Part shown: positions 22,500 through 32,280 of the stretch, piece after piece
Layout: each line of letters begins with the position of its first letter
Position numbering within the stretch: the stretch's first letter is position 1
Source of the DNA: Dipteris shenzhenensis
Lineage: Eukaryota; Polypodiophyta; Polypodiopsida; Gleicheniales
Direction: 5' to 3' (one strand)
NCBI GenBank assembly: GCA_047967505.1
Contig: CM106540.1
DNA length: 64,000 nt
Notes under the pieces: model-generated
The model's database searches: none
Told to the model about the DNA's origin: nothing
The model's input: only the letters and a program-made list of their open reading frames with translations
Position numbers and translations under genes: made by a program

Positions 22500-23080
22500 C
22501 ATTGCGAATTTCTATCCCCAAGACTCATCACTTTAGCTCGCTATCCCCACGACCCGTCACCTTAGCTCTATCCCCAGAGCCTGACACCTATCAGACACCT
22601 AATCCACTACCTTATTTATGCTATGTCAGGGTATGCTATCCCACTAATCAGACAAAAATTGACCCGTGGCCTTAAGTCTATTCCCATGATCAGTCACCAT
22701 ATTATTAACCCTATGACCGTTGCCATCCTGCTATCCCTTCAAGGCAACCATCCCACCGACCGTTGCTTTATTTGCTAACCCTATGACTATTGCCTTAAGT
22801 CTATCCAAATGTCCCATCAGCTTACAACTAACCCTTTGACTGTTGCCATACTCACATCCCACCGACTTGAACACCCCATCGCTCGTTGCTTTAATGCTCC
22901 AACGATCATTGGCATACTAATCTCACCCTAACCCATCGGCACATGTCAACTACTATCCCTATGTTTGTCTCATCTCAAGTCTATCACTATGTCCCGTCGC
23001 CATATTGCTAACCCTCCGACCATTTCCTTAAGTCTATCCCTATGCCCCGTCGCCATAAGTCTATCTCTATAGCCCGTCGG
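22500..23080. repeat. Degenerate pyrimidine-rich minisatellite
   Basis: Loosely repeated words such as TAACCCTATGACCGTTGCC, TATCCCTATG and CCCGTCGCCATAAGTCTATC are arranged without a fixed period. There are no open frames of interest. Confidence 0.6.
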
Positions 23081-23081
23081 C

Positions 23082-23547
23082 CATTAGGAAAAAAGGGAGT
23101 TCATTTTGGGGCCCTGAGAGAATTCACGATTTCTTCATTTTTGTTTCCTCTAAAATAATTAAATATGACATAATCTCACTAATGCACGGTGCCTAATTTG
23201 GTATTTTTGACATCACTAGCATGTCTGGAGTGGGCCAAACTTCTTGAAAAGACTTTTGAAATGCCAAAAACGGGCCCCTGATGGCCTAAAAATGAAAAAG
23301 GGCAAAAGGCTCAAAAAGCCATGTGTACAAATGAAAGTGATGATAGGTTGGACCGAGATGCATCGATGATGTCAAAAAAATACCAAATTTTGCATTGTAT
23401 ATCAGATAAAATAAAGTAGCTCAAGTGTCCTCATTGGATTTCTTTTTCTCATTTTTTCAATGTTATGTTGGCCCTCCTTTGATTGGTGGAGGGCTATTTT
23501 CTTTCTAGGCTAAAAGGCCCCAAAATGAGCCTCCTCTTTTCCTAATG
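23082..23547. mobile_element. 466-bp fold-back element (MITE-like)
   Basis: The left end reads CATTAGGAAAAAAGGGAG followed by TTCATTTTGGGGCC. The right end is the imperfect reverse complement (GGCCCCAAAATGAGCC, then TTTTCCTAATG). Inner segments also pair: AATTTGGTATTTTTGACATC on the left against its complement around 23370-23390. Much of the element could therefore fold back on itself. There is no coding capacity. I could not find a convincing target duplication in the immediate flanks. Confidence 0.7.
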
Positions 23548-23797
23548 TTACAGCTAACCCTCTGACCAATGGGATAACTCTGGGAATAGATTCTTTGTCA
23601 AAAATATTCTCAGTGACTAGGAAAGCTCGATCCCCTAATTTGATAGATCATTTATTCATAATCGAGAGCTTTGTTAATTGATCTCCTCATGTGTGTGTGG
23701 GAAATTTCAGACACTTAGAATAGTACAAGAAGAAAAAAAAATTAATACAAAAAAGAATAGGGTGTGCATATGCTTGTGAGATGTATTGGCCATGAAC

Positions 23798-26087
23798 TCA
23801 TTGATTAGTACTTATCCGAGTAATTATTAAGGTTGAAACAAACATTGTAGTTTCTGAACGTTTGGAGCAAGGAGGGTAAGGTTGGGGGGAGGTACGAGCT
23901 ACCATAACCATTGAATAGCCCACTTGAGTGATGTTCAAATTACTGATTAAGCAAAGGTCATGTGTAGGGTTTGAGAAAGTGTGATTGGTGTGAGGACAGA
24001 AGTAACGCAGCTCTCCCAAATCCTTCATCTCAAACTTCTGCTTCAATAGCATTTTCACATGAAGGATATCTTCATCACTATCACGTGTGATGATCAAATC
24101 ATCAACATAAATGACAAGCAGCATAATGCCTTTCTTTGTTTTCCTCACATAAAGTGAGAAATCTGCCTTGGAAATCTAAAAGCCAATAGTGACAAGATAC
24201 TATCCTATCTTGTCAGACCATGCTTTGGGTGCTTGCTTCAAGCCATACAACGCTTTCTTCAACCTGCAAACAAACTCAGGATGAACAGCATGAACATAAC
24301 CTAGTGGCTGGTCCATATAGACCTCTTCTTGCAAATCACCATGCAAGAAAGCATTCTTTACATCCATCTGATGTAAAGCCCATCCCTTTGATGCAGCCAT
24401 AGCAATGAGTGCTCTTATGGTTGCCATCCTTGCAACCGGATTGAATGTTTCTTCATAATCAATGCCATATGTCTATGCATATCCCTTGACAACTAATCTT
24501 GCCTTGTATCTGTTCACAGAATCATTTGCATTGTGCTTCACCTTATAAACCCACTTGCAGCCAATTGAATTCTTGTCTTTACGCAAAGGCACCAATTCCC
24601 ATGTATCATTTGGCATACATTTCTTCATCCATGGCTTTCTCCCATTTTTATTTTCCCATAGCTTGCTTAAAAGAAGTGGGTTCTGGTTCATGTATCACTT
24701 TGACCATATAGGCATAGTGAATAGCTATAAATCCATCATATTTCAGCCTATCCACAGGATACCTAGCTCTGGTAAACCTATGCAAAATAGGCTCATTACC
24801 AGATGCTCTCAAAACATCCCTTATCTTCCTTACTCCAGGTGTAACAATAGAAGGAATACCCAACTCGTCATCAAGGCTCTGTTTTGAGCCACTGGATTCA
24901 CCATCCACATAAGAGTGACTTGTATTCACATCAACCATGGGCTGATCTACTTTCTCTTTTCCTTTTTGTGATACTTGCACACCACTATCTACATTGCTTT
25001 GAGGAGATCCTCTTGATCTCAATCTACCTGTCCATGGCAAAGTATGTGAACCACTGTTAGAGGACACTACAGGTCCACTAATATTTTATGATTGTTGCTA
25101 TGAATTCTATGTAGCATTACCATTTTGTGCATCTACATCATCAATCACATTTACTGGTTTATACCAGTTGCTCATCTCATCAAAAACAACATCTCTGCTC
25201 ACTATAAACTTACGAGTAGAAGGGTTATAGCATCTATGCCCTTTCTACTGCAGAGAATAACCAATAAAGATGCACTTCTCAGCTTTTGGATCCAACTTGG
25301 ATCTCATTTCATCTGGCACATGAACATAGGCAATGCAATCAAAAACTTTCAAATGAGAAATATATGGTTTCCTACCAGTATACCTCTCCTCTGGTGTCAT
25401 GCCATGTATTGCTATAGTGGGAGTCTTATTCATTATGTAGACTACTGTAGCAACTGCTTCAGCCCAATAATAATCTAGCAGGCCTTTTTCGTTGAGCATG
25501 GCATGAGATACCTCTCCAATATGCCTGTTTTTCCTTTTTGCAACTCCATTTTGCTGTCGGGTATGACTGCATGAATACTGCCGCTTTATGCCATGCTCCT
25601 GCAAGAAACTTGCAAACTCATTTGAGAGGTACTCTCCCCCTCCATCGAACCTTAGGCATTTTATTTGTAGGCCTATTTCTTTTTCAACATAGCTTTAAAA
25701 GCTTTGAAATGCCCAAACACTTCACTTTTCTTTTTCATAAAATACACCCAAACTTTTCTGCTGTAGTCATCAATAGAAGTGACAAAATAATGATAGCCTC
25801 CAATAGATGCAGCTTTAGTAGTCCACACATCAGAGTGGATTAATTCCAATGGCCTCTTACTCTCTTGAACATGTTTAGGAAATGGTTTCCTTGCCTATTT
25901 TTCAAATTGACAAGCTTCACATACCTTATGCATTTCTGCAACCTTGAACTTAGGCAATCCTGCAACAATATTTTGGTCCTGCATTAATTTGAGATTAATT
26001 TAAGTCACTGTACATTAACAAGACTAGTGCGTTTATGCCAGATATCAATATCTGCAACTACACCGGTCCCATGTACAAACATTGCTG
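23798..26087 (-). pseudogene. Copia pol remnant: integrase to RT
   Basis: Reading from 26087 down there is a decayed GAG-pre-integrase/integrase start with many stops. An integrase C-terminal part follows at 25604-25245 (HTRQQNGVAKRKNRHIGEV, YYWAEAVATVVYIMNKTPT, FIGYS). Next come the Ser-rich linker (25067-24840) and an RVT_2 reverse transcriptase in several frames. RT words include WELVPLRKDKNSIGCKWVYK (about 24620), [20 protein letters not shown] (about 24370), [12 protein letters not shown] (about 24240) and the catalytic LLVIYVDDLII (about 24120). The frame is lost after LGELRYF near 24000, and RNase H is not visible. Stops separate the pieces. No LTRs are seen; the 5' side is cut at the truncated MITE at 26088. 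Confidence 0.9.
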
Positions 26088-26305
26088 CTATATCACGTGC
26101 ATTCAAGGCCTATTTCTAAAATCCCTTATTTGTAAATTTTTCATTACTAAAATATACCCCTTTTCTATACAAATTTGTAAATTTTTTCCAAAACTATTTT
26201 AAATAGTCCCTTATGTATATTTATTTCTGTAAATTTTAGAAATAGAAAATATCCTTCTGTTGAACTCACGTGATAGGGTTACATATTATGAGTGACCCCC
26301 TCGAG
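26088..26305. mobile_element. MITE, truncated copy in B-right
   Basis: Same element as 12851-13097, inverted. The end next to coding sequence is complete (AGTGACCCCCTCGAG, then ATTGAAAA, the complement of the 8-bp target word). The outer ~35 bp of the other end is missing; the sequence switches to Copia pol at CTATATCACGTG (26088). The rearrangement that separated B-right from its N-terminal part therefore broke inside the MITE. Confidence 0.8.
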
Positions 26306-27699
26306 ATTGAAAAGTATCATAGTGGTGTATCAGGCATCGATACCATCCACTTAATAAAATGGCCCATTGCACAAATAACCTTTTTAGATGGAACTTCATT
26401 AAGAATCGATGATACCTTGAATTTTCCAAGTGGTTCTGGGCAAAAGCACATGGAAGATGAGGAGCCAAATGAAAAATCCACAAAAAAGAGGCATTACTGC
26501 ATGATAAAGAGGAAAGCTAAAAAACATGGCATGCCATTAGCATTCTAGACTCACAAGGGATGCAGTCTCTATGATTGATTGTTGTAAACAAAATTTTTGT
26601 CGATTTGTCGATCGTCAAATGATATCCAAATTACGCATACAGTATTGGGGCCAAAGTTTGAAGGCTCGCACCAATTATGTATATGACACTCTTGGGGTTA
26701 CTTGCCAGAAAGATGACAATGGGCAGTTCACAGTTCAAATATGTCTTTTCATTGAATGGTATTCAAGTTTGTTGTAGAGCATGGTATGAAATGCATGGTA
26801 TTCCAAAAACAACATTTTATTGATACAAGGAGCAATTTGAAATTGGTATACGAAGGTGCATGCATGGTAATAAAGGAATCGTGCGGAGAGGTTGGGACCA
26901 CACAGAACTGGGTAGAGCCATAATCCAAGATTTTGTGGATAACAATTCTGAGCATATGCCACACAAAAGTAGAACACTTCAGGATGGATCAAGGGAAGCA
27001 CAGTTGGTGATACTGGATGTATACAAGCAGGTTGATATTCTCTATGAGGTTAACATGCAGTTAAAGCATAGTTTGGGTTGTAAGGAGATGTCAACTTCCA
27101 CGTTCAACCACATATAAAACTCTGAATTCAAGCATGTAACTTTGTCAAAATCAAGTGAATTCTCTAAGTGTGGTTTATGTAGTGCAATCAAGGCTCAGGT
27201 TGCAGTGAAAAATGCCAAAATGAATGTAATAAGTTTATGGAAGATAGAAGAAAGCACATGTTACAACAAAAAAGTTGTAGAAATGTGTGGTGCAGATTTT
27301 TTGAAATGTATACTCAGACATACTTGTGCATTATCCATGACAAGATGGACCAAAGGAAGACAGCCATCCCAAGATTATGCAATCGTTCAAAGGACACAGA
27401 CAAATCCTTTTAGCTCCCAGTGGCTTTGACCGGCATGATAACGCATGGACATGGTCAAGGGCGTTATGGTCACTTTTCTTTATCCTTGTGGCCGTTGGAT
27501 CCTAACTTCACAATTGGTTCATTGGCTTTGTGTTTGAGAAATCTTGAAAGATTTGATAACCATGCACTTGGAGATTTGGTACATGATGGGATGCCAAGGT
27601 CTGACAACACTCTACTAAATGCACTAACCTCAAGAGAAGCATTGGATTCTCACTATGTTTCTAATGACAAGCAACAACTTCATCTTGGAGCAGTGGGTG

Positions 27700-27988
27700 T
27701 GTTGGGATATCTCAAGGTGTATGCCTCAGGCACACCTTATGTTTCTATGTGTGAGTGCTAGAGGCACAGTTAGGTGCCCACAAGCACAGTTAGGTGGTGG
27801 AAAAGCCACATAGGATGATTGAGTGAATCTAGGAGCAGATTGAGGAGATGATTGTGGAGCTTTGAGGTCATCAGTGATGTCAGTGACCTTGTATGAGGTG
27901 CCTACTTAAGGACCTCTTTCTTCTTCATTCTATAAGCAAGTATTCTGATTTTGTGTCAACTCTACTCTTTACTTTCAGTGTTCCAACA
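27700..27988 (+). repeat. 5' LTR of the gag-only element
   Basis: 289 bp with TG...CA ends and a short terminal inverted repeat (TGTTGG / CCAACA). It matches the 3' LTR throughout as far as I can compare by eye. Confidence 0.95.
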
Positions 27989-28006
27989 TGGTATTAGAGC
28001 CATTTG
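27989..28006 (+). promoter_or_regulatory. Primer-binding site (initiator Met tRNA type)
   Basis: TGGTATTAGAGCCATTTG directly follows the 5' LTR. It resembles the usual plant Copia site TGGTATCAGAGC with one change. Confidence 0.85.
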
Positions 28007-28843
28007 ATCCCCCTTGAGCCCATTTTTGCCACATCATCATCTTCTTCTTCATCTTCTTCTTCTCCATTTTCCTCTTTCTTCCAAAATCTTTGAGAGCTTG
28101 GTTCTCCACCTACAAACGACCATTGCCCAAACCCTCTGAGCTGGAAACTCCTCTAGTATGGGCAAACTTCCACCTGCAAGCAATTGAAGAAAAAACGTCT
28201 GTGGTGGCTGCCATTCTCCAAATAGCGAATTTCTTCTGTTACTCAATACTCCCTGCTTGCTCTGCCATTGCCTGAGCCCTCTTAGGAGTAGATGGGCGAC
28301 CTCAAGACGAAGATTTTGAGCTATTTTTCAAGTCATTTGGTTCAGTAACGAGGGAGAAATCGTCAAAACTCAGTTTCAGCCTGTAGCAACTCTCCCGGGC
28401 AAAAGTGCGCACCATTTCGTCCAACCTCTATGCTGGACCCTCTCTGGTATATGAGCTTTCTTTTGCTTCAGAAAGCCCTCTTTTTCTTGCTTTGAAGAGT
28501 GAGCTACAAGCCCTCCAAGTTCAGCTCTTTTAGTTTTGACAGTTTTGACAAGCTTTTGAAGATGATGCTACATAAAATGCTACTCTAGCATTTCTGGTCT
28601 TTTGAAGTTTTTAATAACTTCACTACAAGTGTTGCTTCAGTTTTGTTTTGACTTGCTAGACCTGGTTGTGATTGGAAAGTGTTTATTTCATCCACTCCTA
28701 TGAAGCATGCAAAAGTAGCATCATTGTTTGAAAACTAGTCACTACTATTTGCTACATTAAGTGCCTATACTTTGGAAATATTTCAGTTCTTTTTGCCTTA
28801 TAAGAGAGATAGACACTGCCCAATATCTGGGTTAGACCCTCTC

Positions 28844-29674
28844 ATGGCTACCTTATATAATCTTGAGAAGTTCAATGGAAAGGGCTTCCATACATGGCAA
28901 ATGAAGGTAAAATTTGCATTGATGCGGGAGAACTTATGGGGACTTGTCAAACCTACTCCTACCGCTTCTTCTACGGCCTCAAATGCTGGAGAATCTTCAG
29001 CTCTGACACGACCGGCAAGGGATCCAGCAAGAGAAGAAAAAGCATATGGTATAATTGCTTTAGCTTTGGGTGATGATTACATACATCATATATCTGACTT
29101 GGAGTCTCCATCGGAAGCATGGCAGAAGCTAGATTTGATTTTTGGTGCAAGCTCTCACATATCTAAACTATCACCTAAAATCTCTTTCTTTGAATTAAAG
29201 ATGGCAAGTGATACTACTTTAGCTGCTCATGTCAACTATATGCGGAGTCTTATGACTCAGTTAGCTTCTATCAACTCTCCTATCACCCTTGATGATGCTA
29301 TGGCAGTGCTACTTAAGAGTATGCCTGAAAGTTTTGATCACATTGTTAGCACTTTGAAGAATCTTCCCAATCCAAACCTTGAAGGCATTATCTCAGCTCT
29401 CCAAGAAGAAGAAAGACATATGGAGTTAAGGAAAGGCAATGACACTGCTTATGTTATGAAATTCCAGAAGGGCAAGTATTCTCCTTGCAATCACTATGGA
29501 AAGACAAATCACCTTTCAAAGGACTGCTTCAAAGTTAATCCATGCAAGCACTGTGGCAAAAACAACCATAGTGAGAAGTTTTGCAGAGACAAAGCAAAGA
29601 CAGAAAATGCAAATCTACTTACAGTGAATTTGCCTCCACAAGATGAGGCATCTCATGAAGATTATGCATTTTAA
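28844..29674 (+). CDS. Gag polyprotein of the gag-only Copia element
   Basis: 276 codons from the Met at 28844. I chose it because MATLYNLEKFNGKGFHTWQM is the typical Copia Gag start; the frame stays open 24 codons further upstream. Residues 1-200 form the retrotransposon Gag (UBN2-like) region, with the conserved W18, LWGLV (31-35), EAWQKLDLIF (91-100), NYMRSLMTQL (131-140) and LLKSMPESFDHIV (156-168). Two CCHC knuckles follow. The first (C215, Y218, H223, C228) has Tyr in place of the second Cys. The second (C234, C237, H242, C247) is intact. The protein would form virus-like particles in the cytoplasm and package the element RNA. The uninterrupted frame fits the young age implied by the LTRs. 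Confidence 0.93.
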   Translation: MATLYNLEKFNGKGFHTWQMKVKFALMRENLWGLVKPTPTASSTASNAGESSALTRPARDPAREEKAYGIIALALGDDYIHHISDLESPSEAWQKLDLIFGASSHISKLSPKISFFELKMASDTTLAAHVNYMRSLMTQLASINSPITLDDAMAVLLKSMPESFDHIVSTLKNLPNPNLEGIISALQEEERHMELRKGNDTAYVMKFQKGKYSPCNHYGKTNHLSKDCFKVNPCKHCGKNNHSEKFCRDKAKTENANLLTVNLPPQDEASHEDYAF

Positions 29675-30037
29675 ACTCATCTCTATGTATGCTCGAGATC
29701 TCTCTTTTTATGTCAAGGTACTCAGCCTAGATAGTCCTCCAAAATGAATGAAAATAAACTATTGTGTTTTGTGTGTTTTGTAAACACCTCTGGTCACCTT
29801 ATGATGTAGGCCATGTGTATGTTTTGTTCCATGGTACCTCCTGCAGACATTGTGTGCATGTACATGCAGGGGAGATAACCATTGGAAGGTCTGTTTGTAT
29901 CCCTTTGTTTACCTTACACCCAAGGGAACCCTTGCTAGCATGAGAACCTAGCCATAGATTAATCCTTGACCACCATGAGATGGCATGAGAAACTATGAGA
30001 CTAGATGTATCCTTGACATAGCCTGAGGCATTTCCTT

Positions 30038-30048
30038 GAGGGGGGGTT
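30038..30048 (+). promoter_or_regulatory. Polypurine tract of the gag-only element
   Basis: GAGGGGGGGTT lies directly before the 3' LTR. This is the expected position and composition for plus-strand priming. Confidence 0.85.
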
Positions 30049-30337
30049 TGTTGGGATATCTCAAGGTGTATGCCTCAGGCACACCTTATGTTTCTATGTG
30101 TGAGTGCTAGAGGCACAGTTAGGTGCCCACAAGCACAGTTAGGTGGTGGAAAAGCCACATAGGATGATTGAGTGAATCTAGGAGCAGATTGAGGAGATGA
30201 TTGTGGAGCTTTGAGGTCATCAGTGATGTCAGTGACCTTGTATGAGGTGCCTACTTAAGGACCTCTTTCTTCTTCATTCTATAAGCAAGTATTCTGATTT
30301 TGTGTCAACTCTACTCTTTACTTTCAGTGTTCCAACA
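30049..30337 (+). repeat. 3' LTR of the gag-only element
   Basis: 289 bp, same sequence as the 5' LTR by eye. It is followed by the target duplication GGGTG and then the resumed copy B-right sequence. Confidence 0.95.
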
Positions 30338-31594
30338 GGGTGGAACATTCAAAGACCTTGGACTTGGAAGTTCCCATCAAGAAAATCCTTGTAAGAAACT
30401 ACCCGAACACCTATTGTTGCAGTTGCATAATTGTGGTTCTGAAAACAAGAATAGGTACTAGTTTGCATACCTATCATTACTTGTTGCTCGAGGGATTTTC
30501 AAGTCAATTCAATTGGGATTCTTGATGGTTGGGCATACACATGAGGATATTCATGCAATGTTTAGTAGGTTTTCAGAGATTGTTAAGAACTAGCCAAACA
30601 TTGACATTTGCATGTCTCATGGATACTTTTAGACAATGTGAGGAGTTTCTCCAATGCCATTTTTGGTAATAGAAGTCCCTGATTTCAAGAGCTATGTTGA
30701 TAGATGCCTATGCGATGGGCAAGATGCCTTAGTGGGACACTCAAAGCCTCTCTAATTTCGGTTCTTTATGCAAAATGAAGTTCCTATCGTGCAATATAAA
30801 GTGCATCCACGATCATTAGATTGGCAACCAAGTGAACCTGGTGGAATTGAGTTGTGGAAGAGACATCCGGCATCCAATGGTACCAAGTGGAGAGCCACCT
30901 TGTGTACCCATGTTCGAGTATGTGAGGGATCACTTAGATGTGATAGTTTGGTATCAAGGAGTATGTATGCTTTTGGGAAAAATGGGCGCACCTACAAGGT
31001 CTAGAAGCATCTTCCACAAAGTTTTACAAGCTGGTAGTGAAGTACTAGAAGAACATGATTGATGAGCTTGATAAACCAAACAATAGTGTAGAGGGCATGT
31101 GTGAGAGATTTTGGCCAAAGACACAACATATTGATTGTGTGCAAGTGGTTGATAATGAAAATGATGAGTTTCAAGGAATGGAAGAGTTGAATGATCACTA
31201 CTATGGACCTCAAAGGAAAAAGCCAAAACAATCATTTGACCCATTGGTTGATGTACAAAAAGGACACTTTCTTTTGGTCTGACCAGCAGAAAAAATTTAC
31301 CCAATTTGGCTAGGCATTGCTCAAACTGATGTACAGAAGGATAATAAATCTAAAAATTTCAAAAAGGTTTTCATACAATATTGGGCACCTATATGCAAAA
31401 GACACAATGCACAAATTGAGGAGGTGTCTGCAGATTGTTGGAACAAGATTTGGATGTGCAATAAAGGTGATCCTCCACATTGGGAATCTGTTGATGCTAT
31501 TGTATGGTCATGGGTTCCAAAAGGTAACGTCTCAAAGAAGGTTTCCTCAAAGAGCAGCAACCTCCCCCATCAAGGTGAAGATACCAACCATTGA

Positions 31595-32280
31595 ACGCAA
31601 GTGAGCTTTATCCAGTTTGTCTCATAGAACATATTCTGACTCCGATGCTGACTCCACAATGGAGTGAAGGTACTTGAAAAGCATGACTTTTTTTTTCTTG
31701 CACAACAATAATTTAATTGAATACTAACAAATATTTGGAAGGTATGATATTAATCTTTTTTATTTATCTTTTTTTTGCATACCATTGCTTTGTGGTTGCA
31801 AGTTCTACACACTCGACAAAATATCAAGGACTAGTGTTGCATTCTTATTGTTCTGCACACTCGAAAAAATATCAAGGACTAGTGTTGCATTCTTACTTTT
31901 TCTCCAACTAAACTAAAATGGTGTTTTTGAACACCACCTTTTTTCAAGAAGAGGCAAAAAATGCTTGGTTGAACTCGAACATATGATGCTTTTTTCTCGG
32001 CTAATGCAAAACATGCACACTCCAAATTGTGAGTTTCATATACACGGCCAAATCCAGGGAGAAAGTCAATGGAGTGCACTTAATGCATTGTAATTGCAAC
32101 CCCTCAAAAAATACCATGCATTGGTTGAAACCTCAACATTTGATATTTTATTTATGTCGATGCAAACCATGCACATTTGCGAGATTTGGATGGACTGCCA
32201 AATCCATGGGAAAAATTCAATGAAAAACATTGAATGTTACATAATTACAACCCCTCAAAAATTCCCAAATTCTAATATGG
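31595..32280. repeat. Spacer with two tandem duplications
   Basis: Near 31801-31905 a ~51-bp unit (TCTACACACTCGACAAAATA, then TCAAGGACTAGTGTTGCATT) occurs twice. Near 31960-32268 two diverged ~150-bp units share AAACCATGCACA, GGCCAAATCCA and AACCCCTCAAAAA words. There is no coding sequence. Confidence 0.65.

Larger units (their letters stand above)
27700..30337 (+). mobile_element. Gag-only LTR retrotransposon (TR-GAG type), complete
   Basis: Two 289-bp direct repeats start TGTTGGGATATC and end GTTCCAACA, and by eye they are identical. The 5-bp target duplication GGGTG lies at 27695-27699 and 30338-30342; the empty site is preserved as GCAGTGGGTGGAACATTC (complement) in B-left near 11470. 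The primer site follows the left LTR at 27989 and a purine tract precedes the right LTR. The interior encodes only Gag: no protease, integrase or RT is present. Such elements depend on pol enzymes supplied elsewhere. The matching LTRs imply recent insertion, after the B copies had been duplicated. Confidence 0.95.
26306..31594 (+). pseudogene. Transposase-like family, copy B-right (broken)
   Basis: This is the inverted duplicate of B-left, with a few percent difference by eye (5 changes in a 92-residue stretch). It starts after the truncated MITE and keeps YHSGVSGIDTIHLIKWP, a Cys-rich piece (about 26571-26700), IIQDFVDNNSEHMPH (about 26920), SKCGLCSAIKAQ (about 27170), HNCGSENKN (about 30423) and GHTHEDI (about 30526). 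It also retains a C-terminal domain (31055-31594) with FWPKTQHIDCVQ, YYGPQRKKPK and HFLLV. Past 31383 it retains coding homology lost from B-left, ending in a stop at 31592-31594. In GHTHEDIH the last Asp of the motif reads His, and the second catalytic-like Asp is His as in B-left. Stops and frameshifts, plus the LTR element at 27700-30337, disrupt it. Confidence 0.75.
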
